A stretch of 64,000 bases of DNA from Prochilodus magdalenae (taxonomy: Eukaryota; Chordata; Actinopteri; Characiformes; Prochilodontidae). Every line of letters starts with the position of its first letter. The stretch's first letter is position 1. The notes under the pieces are model-generated. The model searched no databases, was not told where the DNA came from, and was given only the letters and a program-made list of their open reading frames with translations. Both the position numbers and the translations under genes were made by a program. Of the stretch, positions 12,147 through 24,772 are shown piece by piece. The stretch lies in contig JAMWET010000949.1 in assembly GCA_024036415.1 (NCBI GenBank), forward strand, positions 332,501 through 396,500, read 5' to 3'.

Positions 12147-12700
12147 TAGACTGATATGGATATTATTTAATAAGCTATTCCTACACAAGTAGTGAATCTC
12201 AGTCTGGGGTTGGAATGCCACATGAATACGTCTCAGCATGGAGTTGTAGAGGTTCCTAATGGTGTCCTGTGATAATCCAGCCCATGCAGCTTGAATATTT
12301 TCACACTCCAGGTTTTGTGCTGGGGTGGAGGCGGAGTGACACCAGGCCTTTTCAATGTGTGACATGTGAAAACAACCATCACATTGATCCACACATGGAT
12401 TCATCGGTCATCTCCACCAAGACAAAAGCAGGACTCGTCTCTGAAGATGACCTGCTGCAATTCTGAGTCACTCCATGATAGTCTGGCATGACACCTTGAT
12501 ATGGTGTTAAGGACAATCATTGTAACGGCCTGTGTGAATATAGCCCTGCGTTCTGCAGGCATATGGCAATGCTGCTGGCAGTAACAGGATGGCTCATGAA
12601 GGGCATCACTGTTCATTAGATGTCTGCAATCGTGGTCAGTACAGTGATAAGGCCCATCCTTGCTTGTCACATAAGCCGAGCACGAAACTTCATTCATTCA
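12147..12700 (-). mobile_element. Decayed Tc1-like element, second family (copy b)
   Basis: It shares the edge sequence and about 500 bases of layout with the copies at 9765 and 14306. Minus-strand remnants include AAWAGLSQDTIRNLYNSM (C-terminal) and QVIFRDESCFCLGGDDR (the DES motif around the second catalytic Asp of the Tc1 DDE domain). Frames are broken several times. It abuts the CA microsatellite at 12008-12142. Confidence 0.75.
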
Positions 12701-13265
12701 GACTTCAAAAATCATTCGCATATCTCACAATGTCCACCTTACCAAGTTTCATTCTTGTTGGTTGATATATTCTGGGTAGAACTATTTGTGTAACTATCCC
12801 GTTAATGATTATTGCGCATATCTTCCTGGGTTTTTATTTACATGTCCTCTGTTTTATATGCTTTCATTTGGTTTTGTTCCTTGCCCATCTTTCTATTATG
12901 TGTACTGGTTTTATTAATTTCACTGAATCACAACGATGCAATATGGTATATACAATTTACAATGAATTAAATTTGAATAGAGACATAAATATATTCACTC
13001 AGCATAACTAATTATAAATTTAAGTATATAGTAAACCGTGCATCTTGTCATGGGGGACTAAAGAAAGGTGTAACATTTTCTCAAGCCATCTCTCCTCTGG
13101 GCTATTGCTGAGGCAAGTTGGAATTCTAAACAGCGTCAGATTTCATTATGCTCTGTCACAAGTGGATAGCATATCGTTTCAATGAGGGATGAATAATGCA
13201 CAAGCCTAAAGCCCCAGGGTTTGGGGCGGGGGTCTGGAGATGGGAGGAGAAGGAAGGGTTAATGT

Positions 13266-13919
13266 GGGTCTGGCTGCTTCATACTCAGGGCCACAGATGA
13301 GCTAGTCCAAGGGGAGTCAAAAGCTGAGCGCCGGCCCAAATGCTTCCTACGTTTCCCCCCAAATCACCCCAGGAGTAGTCAATATGTCCAGGGCCAGACA
13401 CATGCTGAGGGCTCAGTGCCCCAGTGTGACTCATAGAGATTAGTAAGCAGGATGAGGTGAACTGGCTGCTGGTCAGAGGTGAGATGGGCGTGATGTGTTT
13501 GACGGAAAACAGGCCCCTCCATGCTGTAATAAGATAAAGGCCATTATTCGATACAGAAAATTCTTTAGTCCTGTAGAAGATCACTTCTGGTGTTGTATCA
13601 TAAGAGCACTGTATGGGTAAAGGCACATAATTGGACGGAAAGATAGATTGATCACCTGACATTAAATTAATTAGGCACAACATGGATAACAACTAGGACT
13701 GCCAATAAAGAGCAAAATAACCTCCTGGTGTCCGAGTGTCTTAAAATCAAACTTCTGGCAGGAAAGATCATTGTTTAACAGCTTTACCCACAATCAGCAG
13801 CCTTTTGTCTTTGATACTCTTAACTAACCAGTGACACTGGTCTGCTTTAGGGTGAGGCCTTTTCAAATTGGTTCACCCAGGCAGGCTTTCATAGCCTGGA
13901 AACTATGCTTTGGATACAT
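13266..13919. repeat. 654-bp duplicated block, copy 1
   Basis: It is identical to 14766-15419 apart from about seven single-base differences, with no insertion or deletion (constant offset of 1500). It starts gggtctggctgcttc and ends ggatacat. It has no terminal inverted repeat and no credible gene. The minus-strand frame of 135 codons has no recognisable motif. It sits in unique-looking DNA in intron 8. Confidence 0.95.
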
Positions 13920-14305
13920 CCAAAAAAAATAAAATCTGAAAACAGGCCCAGTTTCCCAAGATGTTGGTGGAAATTGTTAATCAGTTCTTAAAGTGAAGAC
14001 AGAAGTGGACACGTGTAAGATCACAGTTAATGTGTTAAAGACATTACCACACTAGAGCAGAGCACTACCAGAAGACAAACTGTTAAACCAATCAGCGATG
14101 TCATGATAAGTTTGTTAGCAGGCCAGCGGGAAACATGAAACCCACCAAACAACAAGGGGTATTTTCTACCCTGGTGGTCGTATGATTACAACCTTTTTTC
14201 CATAAGAAAAAGTACATCTTGATAACTATGTGAGTGGACGAATTAGCTTCTTTAAAACTAATAGGAAGGAAGATAAAGGTTACCAGGAACAGTGATGATA
14301 CATTT

Positions 14306-14764
14306 AGGCTGATATGGGTAATATTTATTGAGCTACACATACAGAAGTAGTGTCTCTCAGTATGGCGTCTGCGCCATGTTTGCTAATGCAAAGGGGCAGA
14401 CGTCTCAGGATGGAGTTGTAGAGGTTTGTAATGGTGTCCTGTGAACATCCATCCCATGCAGATTACACATTCTCACATAGTTTCTGCAGACCTTGCGATA
14501 GAGGTGGATGTGGAGTGGCACTGGGCCTTCTGGCCGTGTTACACCTGACAATAAACCAATTAAACTGACCATGGTGCCTCCAAACACAGATTTGCTGGTT
14601 GTCTCTACCAAGACAAAAGCGGGACTAGTCACAGAAGATGTCAGATTGAGTCACTCTATGACAGTCTGCCACGACACCATTCCAGCCTATGGTGATGTCG
14701 ATGTAGTGTTAAGGGCAGATGTTGTAACAGTCTGTGTAAATGTAGTCCTGCGTTGTGCAGCCGT
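14306..14764 (-). mobile_element. Decayed Tc1-like element, second family (copy c, left part)
   Basis: It begins with the family edge (ggctgatatgggtaatattt) and runs colinear with the copy at 12147 as far as the tcctgcgttgtgcag segment. There the 654-bp duplicated block interrupts it. The minus strand keeps MTSPAFVLVETTSKSVFGG-like pieces of the DES region. The right part resumes at 15420. Confidence 0.7.
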
Positions 14765-14765
14765 G

Positions 14766-15419
14766 GGGTCTGGCTGCTTCATACTCAGGGCCACAGATGA
14801 GCTAGTCCAAGGGGAGTCAAAAGCTGAGCGCCGGCCCAAATGCTTCCTACGTTTTCCCCCAAATCACCCCAGGAGTAGTCAATATGTCCAGGGCCAGACA
14901 CATGCTGAGGGCTCAGTGCCCCAGTGTGACTCATAGAGATTAGTAAGCAGGATGAGGTGAACTGGCTGCTGGTCAGAGGTGAGATGGGCGTGATGTGTTT
15001 GACGGAAAACAGGCCCCACCATGCTGTAATAAGATAAAGGCCATTATTCGATACAGAAAATTCTTTAGTCCTGTAGAAGATCACTTCTGGTGTTGTATCA
15101 TAAGAGCACTATATGGGTAAAGGCACATAATTAGACGGAAAGATAGATTGATCACCTGACATTAAATTAATTAGGCACAACATGGATAACAACTAGGACT
15201 GCCAATAAAGAGCAAAATAACCTCCTGGTGTCCGAGTGTCTTAAAATGAAACTTCTGGCAGGAAAGATCATTGTTTAACAGCTTTACCCACAATCAGCAA
15301 CCTTTTGTCTTTGATACTCTTAACTAACCAGTGACACTGGTCTGCTTTAGGGTGAGGCCTTTTCAAATTGGTTCACCCAGGCAGGCTTTCATAGCCTGGA
15401 AACTATGCCTTGGATACAT
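14766..15419. repeat. 654-bp duplicated block, copy 2, inserted in a Tc1 relic
   Basis: It is about 99% identical to 13266-13919. Both flanks are halves of one Tc1-like element, so this is the derived, inserted copy. The word CCGT lies just outside on each side (14761-14764 and 15424-15427), a possible 4-base target duplication. Confidence 0.95.
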
Positions 15420-15595
15420 GTATCCGTCTGCCAGTGGTGCTGGCACTAACAGGATGATTCATGAAGCGCATCACTGCTTGCTGAATGTCCGCAGTCGTGG
15501 CTGCTAGGTCAGTCAGGTACAGCAATAAGGCCCCTTACTTACTTCACATGCCTGGTCGAGCGTAAAACTTCATTTAGATTTCTCACAATGTCAAG
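15420..15595 (-). mobile_element. Decayed Tc1-like element, second family (copy c, right part)
   Basis: It continues the element broken at 14764. The stretch gtgctggcactaacaggatg followed by attcatgaagcgcatcactg parallels 12572-12611 of copy b, and the segment up to the acaatgtc at 15587 parallels 12660-12728. The interruption is therefore an insertion into a pre-existing Tc1 relic. Confidence 0.7.
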
Positions 15596-16289
15596 ATGAT
15601 TATTACTGTTGCACAGTGGGTTTCTGCTGCGGACCCGACACAGGGTAACAGCATTTAACATCAATCAGTGTGATTACTAGTTGAGATGAAGGCTAGTAAG
15701 TAATGCATGATAGCTATATGTAATTGCTAGTTAAGAGTGTCAATTAATAGAGGGTATGCACATGGCATCACAGCTGACACAGCATTTTAGGTGGAACAGG
15801 AAAGTTTGAACAAGAGACTGGAGAACAAGAAATCGACTTTCATACTACATATGGATCAGTGCAGTTTATATTATTGAAAATGTGGGTTTCATTCACAGGA
15901 AATATATTTTTATTAAAAAAGGGTCTTGTTCATATAAAGGTGCCATTTATTCAGCATTAAAGATTGTTCTTTGAAGTTTTACAGAGATGGTACATTAATT
16001 TGTTCGGACTGGAGGTTTTAAAATCAACCTCTTTGTAATAAGCTAGACAACCATACAATTTAGTTAGTTATGCTAATTATTTGAAGCTCACCAGTAGCTG
16101 ACATTACTCATATTAGCCTCATGGCTTTGATCTCATTAACAGCAAATTAAATTTGTTACTATTAAATTTTTAGTTGAAGATGATCTGTTTTAATCATCAG
16201 ACAGTGTATAACAGCGCAGCATGGCTGCTATTTACAGGTTGCTGTTGTGGTTGCGATGGTAACAGGCAATAGCTAGAACTGCTCCACTC

Positions 16290-16612
16290 TCATCTATTTA
16301 GTCTCTTTAGTACTGAATGCTGAACAAAGCCTGAAGCTGCTCCATGCTATCCAAAGTTTAGGAAACTGTCCAGGGTGAAATGTGCAGAGCGAAGTAACAA
16401 CCTGAAGTTCAAGTTGTCCAGGCTCTTGTTAAAGTTTGATTCCTATTTGCTAGCTTGTATAATTGCCACCCATTCAAGCAGTATCTGAAGTGGAAAGGGT
16501 AAGAAAAATGCCCAGAACATAGTCTGTTATGGTTGTGTGTAAATTTTGGGGGTATGAATATTAATGAGTAAGGACTGCTACGTAACAGTGTAGGATTTTG
16601 GAACCGCCCCGT
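16290..16612. repeat. Dispersed repeat, family Q (copy 1)
   Basis: It aligns by eye with 58735-59040: ggaaactgtccaggg, gttgtccaggctcttgttaa, then tggaaagggtaag-like and gggggtatgaatattaa blocks in the same order. Unclassified. It lies in intron 8. Confidence 0.4.
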
Positions 16613-17188
16613 TTTTAATTATATATATATATAATATTTTATATTCAATAAAATAATTGTTACAGATGGAGACTTCATCCAAACAAAGTGTAAAGAACTG
16701 CTGGTCAGTGTTCTTTAACTAGGCATCCACAATATACTCAGATATAAATATCATAATACTGCCCTATAATTAATGTAATTATTAGGCTGTGTGGGTTAGA
16801 ATAGACCTTTTAACACACAGCACATGCCTAATTTGCAAATACCATGCACATGTGGCTTATTGACTACAATTATACCTCAGTTAGTTGTAAATGACCGGGC
16901 TAAATTACATGCTTAGGTAACTGGCTTCACCATTAGCAGCTACATTTCACTGTTTTGCGTTCTTCCTCCTGTTCTTCCGCTGTGCACATTCCGCTGCCTG
17001 GCTTCAGAAGCCCTCATGCAGGCTAATTGTCAAGTACAAATGTATCAGTTTCCAAAACATGGACAACCTCTGTGTCACCACTAGCACCTGAAACATCCCA
17101 AAGCTTTGAGCTAACAATGGGAGCGTCATTGATGGATGTTCCCCCTGTCAAAGAGACAGGGAGGGCCGGAGGGAGGTGATCTGCTTAC

Positions 17189-17440
17189 CCAGGGTGCAGA
17201 GGGTATGATGAGGGACAGGGTCAGGAGGTCGAGGCAGCAGCGGTCCAAGTCTGTGCAGCAGAGGCTGGATTGGTTCAGTAGCCGGGAGTAGACGGCTGCA
17301 GGAGCTGGGGGTGCCAGGACTTGCTCGGATGGTGTCCTCGGATTGTGGGAATCTTGGTAAGGGGCGAGGATGAGGCAGAGAGTCTGCCTTATTCCGTGCA
17401 GGTGTTTGAACAGCTGGCTGAGTCGGGACTCCAGAGCACT
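17189..17440 (-). CDS. Exon 8 of the coiled-coil gene
   Basis: 252 bases, 84 codons, phase 0 at both ends. The acceptor is cttcctgcag and the donor is CTGG/gtaagc. The peptide begins SALESRLSQLFKHLHGIRQT, has a Pro/Ala-rich linker in the middle, and ends with a Cys/Leu-rich helix (CCLDLLTLSLIIPSAPW). A second, Pro-rich frame is also open across the exon but would need phase 1 entry, which exon 7 does not provide. This is the largest exon and the best one for a homology search. Confidence 0.78.
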
Positions 17441-19379
17441 CTGCAGGAAGCAGAAAAGGTAGAAAGCAACTGTCAACAGCCATCAAAGCGCAAAGGCTGG
17501 ACGCAGGTGACTGGTTAAAAGAGGCTGCAGGGGCCCTTGCACCTGTCTGACACAGACTGGTTCGGCTGGTCCATACTTGTTGGACGTTAGTCAGAGCCGT
17601 CAACAGAATAGGGGGCCTCTGTTTGTGGAATGCTACAAAGTAGCTCAAGGTGACAGGAATAATAACAAAGTCAAATCAAGACCAAAGAGCAGTCCAGGAA
17701 CAGCTCCAGCATGAGCCGGGAAACACGAATCAAACAATGGCCAAAAAAAACAGCTATGAGGGAAAAGAAGCTAGACCCATGTGGTGTTTCGGAAAAGGAA
17801 GACACAGAAACCAGAACGTTCACAACAAAACATACAGAATCTGTTGATTTGTTGAAACTGCTGAATTCATTACTGAGATTAAACAGAAAATGATTTAAGG
17901 AGTGGATGAAAAGAAGATACATCACCATCACGCCCTTTCAGTAACTCAAGACTGGTAGTAGGTCTGCACGGTATTAACACAAACTTGACTCTGTAATTTT
18001 TCCCTGTGATAAATTTTGCAATATGAAAAAATATTAAGGAGTTGTTACCAGATGACTAAACAGCATTATTGAAAAACATCATTTACTGTAAAACGACTGA
18101 GGGGGTTAAAATAAAAATAATAATAAAAAGCTGAGGTTTTTTTGTCACTCCTGTGAGTGCAAACTATGATTTCTGGAACTTCAATGCTCTATAATTGGTT
18201 TTAGTGCACCAAACACAACAGCAGGTGAACGCTTCGCCTGCTTTCCTCTGTGTACCCGAGAAGTCTTAATCACGGTCCAGGAACCGTGCAAGCTTTTCTT
18301 TTGCAATGGCAATGCAGAAACGGTATACTGTGCAGACCTGGTTGGTCATTTTTCGGTTTGTCAGTTTCTTGAGCCATGACATAAAACATGGGTTTCTGGA
18401 AGCTAATCTTTCAGTAAACAGCTGCGCTAACTAGCCAGCTAATCGTATTGGCTGTGTGAATGGCTGCTTGGGTGACCGTTTATTCTTCTTTAGCCTGTTA
18501 CTATCATGATCTATGTAGCGATATTGATTTTCTCCTATTATAGATTGAGTTTACACCCCTAATTTTACACACAGCTCAGATGTATTTGGGATCCAAAGGA
18601 CGGCAACTACTATATAAAAGCAGACACTGTCCAGGTCTAACTCGTGCTTAACATAACACAAAACAGATTCAATATGAAGAGCAGATAGAAGACATACAGT
18701 ACCTGTACTAAACTTTAGACACACACAACTGGATGATACTGGTGTTGTATCTTAAAGACTCTACAAGCTTACATCTAACAGTTTCAAATAACACACATTT
18801 TGTTGCGGAAAAGAACTTTCTCTTTTTTTCCACAATTTACAAGCTGTAGAGCAATTTACTGAATATTCATGATGGACAGACCAATAGAATTGATTATTCA
18901 ATAAATATATATATAAAATAGTTTTAGAATTTAAATATCAAAATCCCCCATATTACAAGATTCTTAATTTTGATAACTAGATTCCAGAATTTTGATTCTA
19001 GAATATTCAGAGTGCGAGGAAGATGTAACAGTGCAATCGAGATGCAAGTGTGTAACACACTCAATAATACTGAAACACATAATGTAAAGATTCTACACCA
19101 TGTGAAGCTGAGAACCACAGTGGAACCTTTATGACTAAGGAACAAACATCCACAGTTGGAAAAATATGACAAATTCCTGTTTTTGGCGATGAAGTCTCTC
19201 AAGTCAGCTGCACCTTTTCAGCTGTTCTCCTGGTGCAAACCACTTTGGTGTCGATTCGTTCCGCACTCCCTCTCTTGCTCCACGTTGGCAGGCTCACAGA
19301 AAGCCCCCTTGTAAAAAAACAACGGGCCTGCCCCCTTGACCACACTGTCAGAGCCAAGAGACTACAGGCCTCATATGCT

Positions 19380-19640
19380 CTCCATTACGGTGGACTTATG
19401 ACCAATTTGTAATGTGGGCAGCCAAAGGCTTGATTTAGTGGGCACACATGGCGCTCTGGCATGGCTGGAATAGGTTTAAGTGTGAAATTATTCCAGATGA
19501 CATACCTCACCTCCATGCTCACCATATCTAACTGCCTTATAAATGCTAACAGCTTTACGCATGGGAATGAGCGCCAGCGCAGAGTCGCAAAGGTAGGCCT
19601 GATACGCAATTGTTCATGGTTCAGCAAAGCTGCTAGAGGA
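19380..19640. other. Candidate non-coding element in intron 7
   Basis: Repeat-free mixed sequence (ttatgaccaatttgtaatgt, then cttgatttagtgggc) standing out from AT-rich surroundings. The 127-codon plus frame across it shows no recognisable motif and no coding-like pattern. Confidence 0.2.
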
Positions 19641-20460
19641 TTTACAGCAGGATATAGGAAAGCTAAATATTATGCTCTAATCCCATGCCTAAACCAGACA
19701 TTGTCTACATCCAAAACATGGCTGAAAAATATAATTCAACTGCTCACTCCTTCTCATATTCCAGACATAGACTTTACGTATAACTCTACAGCTATTGGAC
19801 ACTTCCAAAGAGTTCCAGCATTCCAAAGACGTGATGGAACGTGACAACATCGCTGGGAGACATTGTTCGGTACGGGTCTGAACGAACAATGCTGGCATAT
19901 CTCTAAAGCTTGCACCCTGTTTGGTTAATCCTGACCAGAAAAAGTACATTATCTGAGCTGGAATTCAAAGGGAATAAAGAATTCACTGTTGGAACGACCT
20001 CACTTCACAGCTTTACACACAGTAGCAGAGGCTGAGCTCGGCATGCCAATAGCGAGGGGGAGGAGGAGCGCGGGGCTTAGAGAGGTGAGACTGAATGCAT
20101 CTATCTCTACAGGCTCTGGCCAGCTCTACAGAGAGAGACGCACAACTGCAGACAGCTGCTACAGTCATGTAGGTGAGGGGTGAGGTGTATGTGTGAGTGG
20201 TCAAGCGAGAAAGAGAGAGAGAGAAAAAGTGGCTGGGAGAGTCATCGTGGCATTTCCATGATGGGTCTGTCCATTCACATATGTTTCCCATCTGTCCTTC
20301 CATACACACTCATCTCTGTCTGCTTTCAACTCTCCATTTCTCCCTCTGCAAACTCGATAAAGAAGATCAGCTGGACCTCTCCTAACTGCCCAACACGAGA
20401 AAACCGAGTGTCCAAAAACAACAGCCAATTAGAATAGCCAACCACATGGTCATCATGAAC

Positions 20461-21173
20461 ACATTAGAAGGAAGGAAGCGAGGAAGGGAAGGAGGGAGGG
20501 AGTAAGGAAGGAAAGAGTCACAGAGAAATAAACAAAGAAGTGAGTGAAGGAAATAAATAAAGAATGAACAAAGAACAAAAAAAAGATTAGGTAAAAGACA
20601 GAACAAAAGGGAAAGAAGGAAGAAAGGAGAGAAAAAGTGAAAAGGGGATAATAGAAGGACGAAGAAGGAAATAAAGAAGGAATAAATGAGAGAGTGGAAG
20701 AAATAAATAAGAAAGGAAGAGAGAATGGAAGGGAAGAAAGACTGAGTAAAATAAAGCCAAGAAAGAAAGGAAAGGAGGAATGAGTGTGAAAGAGTGTGAG
20801 GGAAGAAGGAAGGGATGGAGGAGTAAAAAAAAAAAAAAAAAAAAGGTGAAACAGTGAGAAATAAACAAAGAACAAGGTCAAAGGAAGGAAGGAAGAAAGA
20901 AATGAAGATAGGAAGAACGGAGAGAAGAAAGAAGTCACAAAAAAATAATGAACAAGTGAGCAAAAGAAATAAAGAAAGAAAAATAAATGAATATCAGAGG
21001 GAAAAAGCATCACAGTGAAATAAAGACAGAATAAATGAGAGAGTGAAAGAAATAAAGATAAATAAGGAAGGAGGACAGAATGAACAAAGAAGGAGCGAAA
21101 TATTAAATAAAAGAAAAAACAACAAGAAAAAAAAAAGAACTGAGGGAACGGAAGAAAGAGAGAATGGAGGATA
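20461..21173. repeat. Polypurine tract, about 700 bases
   Basis: The plus strand is almost entirely A and G (gaagg, gaaag, aataaa units) with few pyrimidines. Internal near-repeats occur (aataaatgagagagtg at about 20682 and 21032). The complementary strand opens frames of up to 193 codons rich in Phe, Ser and Leu, which are compositional artefacts. It lies in intron 7. Confidence 0.9.
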
Positions 21174-22350
21174 ACCTCTGAGGGCTTTTTCTAACTTCCC
21201 CTGTCCATGTTTTCAGCAGGTGCGGTTCATAGTTAACAATGAACAGTCGGCTCTCAAATTAAAGACCGCACTTAAATGAATCCTCTCTAAATGGATCCGA
21301 GACAACGGCATCAATTACATGTACAAATCACTTTACTACTGATGAGTCCGCGTTAAGTGCTCCAACAGAACGAACAGAATGTTCTACAAATCCCGATGAA
21401 GGAAATTAGAATGGATCAGGTCAGTTAAGTGCCAGATGCGTTCTATCTGTTATTTGAATACCATTTCAAATGAGCTAACCAAATCCTGAGTCGCACTGCG
21501 ACGGCCTCGTCCGTCTTTAATGACTTTAACACCACACCATATGAGGCCTCATTATATACAAAGGTCATTAGGTGCTGCTGAAACACCCCCGCGTCACCAC
21601 CTCCCGATCTCACGGAAATTAAACTCCTCGAATGTTAAACAGACTATCTCCATATTTTAACCTAGAATTAAGCGAATAGAGGGTACAGTGATTGGACCAC
21701 ACCCTGTTCTCCGTTAGAGATCTAATTTTCATGTCCATGGCAAAAAAGCCCCGGTTAGCACATCGCATACTGGCAACGTTCCATGGGAATATTGCATTTC
21801 CTCACTGTAGGAGTGTAAACTGTTCGCTGCAGAATTGTGACGCTACAGGCCTGCTGTCTATTATACGTGGAATTCTATTGTCAGATGTTCGAACTGCGAG
21901 TGTGCAGCTGTGCCGCAATTCTCCAGGGAAGCTGGTCAAAGGAAAATCCACTTTAAATTCAAATTGCTTCATGACATTCCCTGTTGTTATTTCGTCCACT
22001 GTGGAGAATGGGAGGGTGTTGAAATGGGAAAGGAACCGAAGAGCGATTTAGGGTGAAATCTCTCGTGAAGCCCTACAAAGCAGAGGAGAGGGCAGGGACA
22101 AACCACTTGACAAACACCTTGAGAAGAACATCCAGGCCTACAGCAACGTCCTCACACCATTTCAGTTCCTCGGCTGTGAATGACGTGCTATTTGCAGACT
22201 CAATTACAAACGTAGATAGCTCTGTACTGTAGCATGCTCAGAGCATATATATTACAGTGACAAATGCCACATTTATTTCATATACACCACCCCGAGAACT
22301 CATACAGCACGTCGGAGAACTCATTTGTGGAAATGTATATCATTTGCTGT

Positions 22351-22512
22351 TGACTCGACGCCCAACAGATGAGGTTATATAGGCCAATTTTAGAAGAAGA
22401 CATAGATGGGCTGTGAGAAATACGTGACCTTCAACTAAATAAGGAGCATTTCTATCCATTCTCAGTGTTTACTAGGTTACGGCATTCTCCCTTTACTCCC
22501 ACCAGTGAAATC
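22351..22512. repeat. Direct duplication flanking a polypurine tract, left copy
   Basis: Shares tcatttgctgt, ttagaagaagacatagatgg and ctcagtgtttactagg followed by ctccctttactcccaccagt with 22906-23060, in the same order and orientation, with small indels. Confidence 0.85.
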
Positions 22513-22546
22513 AACCTATTTCCTCAAAAGGTGCTTTGAGGAAGAA

Positions 22547-22905
22547 AGGAGGGGAAAGAATGAAAAGGGCATAACGAGAGGGGGGAGAAGGGTCAATGAA
22601 ATATGGAAAAAATAAATGAGAGAGTGGAAGAAATAAATCAGGACAAATAATAAAGGAAGAGAGATAGAACAAAGAGGGAGAGAAAGACTGAGTAAAATAA
22701 AGCATAAGAAAGAAGGAAAAGAGGAATAAAGAGGGAGAGGGAGGGAAGAGGGAAGGGAAAGAGGAGAAATGAAGGAAAGAGAAACAAAGAACAAGGAGGG
22801 AAGAAGGGAAGGAGGGAAGGAAGGAAGGAAGGAAGGAAGGAAGGAAGGAAAAAGCCACAAAGAAATAATGAATAAAAAAATAAGAAATAATAAAAAATGA
22901 AAACG
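22547..22905. repeat. Second polypurine tract with GGAA microsatellite
   Basis: It matches the first tract in order (gagagtggaagaaataaat, then gaaagactgagtaaaataaa). It ends in a GGAA run (22809-22850). It is flanked on both sides by related unique sequence (22351-22512 and 22906-23060). Confidence 0.9.
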
Positions 22906-23060
22906 GATCATTTGCTGTCGACGCCCCATAGATGAGGTCATGTGCGCCATTTTTAGAAGAAGACATAGATGGGTGGTGAGACACTCCTGACCTTCATTTC
23001 TATCCCTTCTCAGTGTTTACTAGGTAACGGTCTTCTCCCTTTACTCCCACCAGTGAAGCC
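22906..23060. repeat. Direct duplication flanking a polypurine tract, right copy
   Basis: It matches the left copy over about 150 bases, with a deletion of roughly 20 bases around 22990. Divergence is higher than for the 654-bp block, so the event is older. Confidence 0.85.
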
Positions 23061-24772
23061 CACCAATGCCGATGGTATTCTATGACTTCCAGCGTTTTAT
23101 AAATTTTTCAGATTTGTGAAATGCCCTGAATATCTCTGGAGAAGTCAAGCAAGCAATACAATGCCTTACAGCCCTCCAGCACATGTCTTAAGCATACATG
23201 TTAGGAGCCGGCAGCCCAGCCCCCTTCAAATCTGCTAGTTTCTGCTTCATCCATAAGACACTGCATTCCCTTGCAATCTTGCCAGCCTTCTAGATTGCTG
23301 CAAGATGATTCAAGTTACTGACTGCCTCCAGCCTTTTAACCAAGAGTAAAGTGCTTTGAGGTGGGCCCCAAGAGAGCCGAAGAGAAATCAACCCCACCGT
23401 ATGCCGGCGCATTTTCAAGAAGAACATCTTGAATTCTGGTGGGAGCGCAGCGGGCCGTGTTTTCTTAGTGAACTAAATTACAAATTATAGTTTCAATTCT
23501 ATAACAGCCGCCAGAGGACAACAGCAACTGCTGCCGACGTGGTGTACAGACAATAAAGTTACTATTGATCAGCTAAAAAATGAAGTTATAGTGTAACAGA
23601 AATATGAATTAATCTTTTGTATTTGTACACTGCACTCATTTTATTATCAGTGAACCCAAGGCCTTGCGTTATGCGTTTTTATCGCCCCTATCAGCACTTC
23701 TAAGCTGTGAGAAATCATTGTAGCGCATGACCTTGAGTGGCTTCCCGCTGTAAAAGGGCATGGACAAAATTTAAAACAAAAAAAAAAAAAATCAATCAAT
23801 AATTTAATTTCAATTGTGATAAAAAAAAAGTCCCTGGGTCATTGTGCATTGCAGTCAACTTCTTTAATATTATTATAACAATGAAAAGATCATAAAAACA
23901 TTGATTTTGCTCACCAAATTACCTCAGTAATGCTAATTTCTACAGAAGCCACTAGAAAAAAAGGCTTAGCATCTCATAATTATTTATACGTAGCATTTTA
24001 TTATTATTATTTGGTGTGTCAGTTGTGATTACTATATCAAAGTTTTGACTTTTGAATTATATTCTCACATGACTTGGTATCTTAATTATGACATGGCCTC
24101 TATGCTCTTTTTTTGGATATATTGGCCTACAGTATCACAATATATCGCATTATGTTGAATTGCAACCCCTGTATACGTATCGTATCATATAACCAGTGTC
24201 TTGACAATATACAGCCCTAACTGTGTTTATGAAATAGACTAGTACAGAAATGGTAATTCCCTGAGAGAGATATTTATTTACTAGAAATGGGGGTAAAGTG
24301 TACAAGGCAGCAGTGGTGTCCTACAGCTTAGAGGAACACTGATAGGCTTTGTTTCTTTTTACATTTGTTTTTTTACACAGCGTTTTTAAAAACAGGACTG
24401 GGTATCGACTCTGCTGGGAGAAAAATTGATTTCTGTGCAGAACGGGCCAAGCTGGAGTTGGATCAGGCCTGTGATATCAAACAGTGGGAATGGTCATGAG
24501 GGGCGAGAGTTGCCTTCAGGACAGTGGGCAAGAACATACAGAGCTCAGACTAGTGAGGGATACTGGAGTCAGATGCGCTTTCATGACGGACAGCAGTAGA
24601 TGTTCTCTGTAAATAACACAAAGAGACTGTTTTTGCTCTTCTCCCCACCCCCCCCAAAAAAACAAATTGACTGTCATCACACCGAGGTGAAGACAGATGA
24701 AGGTCCGACGCTTAGATAACTCCCTGCCAAGCGAAACGTATTACCCGAGAGGCTTCGATTTAATGGACTTAC

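Larger units (their letters stand above)
11126..17188 (-). other. Intron 8
   Basis: 6063 bases. Contains, in order, the octamer interval, an unclassified repeat-like block with broken frames (about 11600-11920), the CA array, Tc1-like copies b and c, both copies of the 654-bp block, and repeat Q copy 1. 12701-13265 and 15600-16289 are AT-rich with nothing supported. Confidence 0.55.
17441..24772 (-). other. Intron 7
   Basis: 7332 bases. Contains both polypurine tracts, the flanking direct duplication and a candidate element at 19380. 17442-19379 and 23061-24772 hold only AT-rich DNA, poly(A)/poly(T) runs and short chance frames. Confidence 0.6.

Noticed and set aside
11740..12404. Overlapping frames of 150 and 140 codons
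   Set aside because: They read through the CA microsatellite and a Tc1 relic on opposite strands.
20382..21013. Minus-strand frames of 186-193 codons
   Set aside because: They lie on the pyrimidine strand of the polypurine tract and encode only Phe/Ser/Leu/Pro repeats.
22511..22984. Minus-strand frames of 144-157 codons
   Set aside because: Products of the second polypurine tract.
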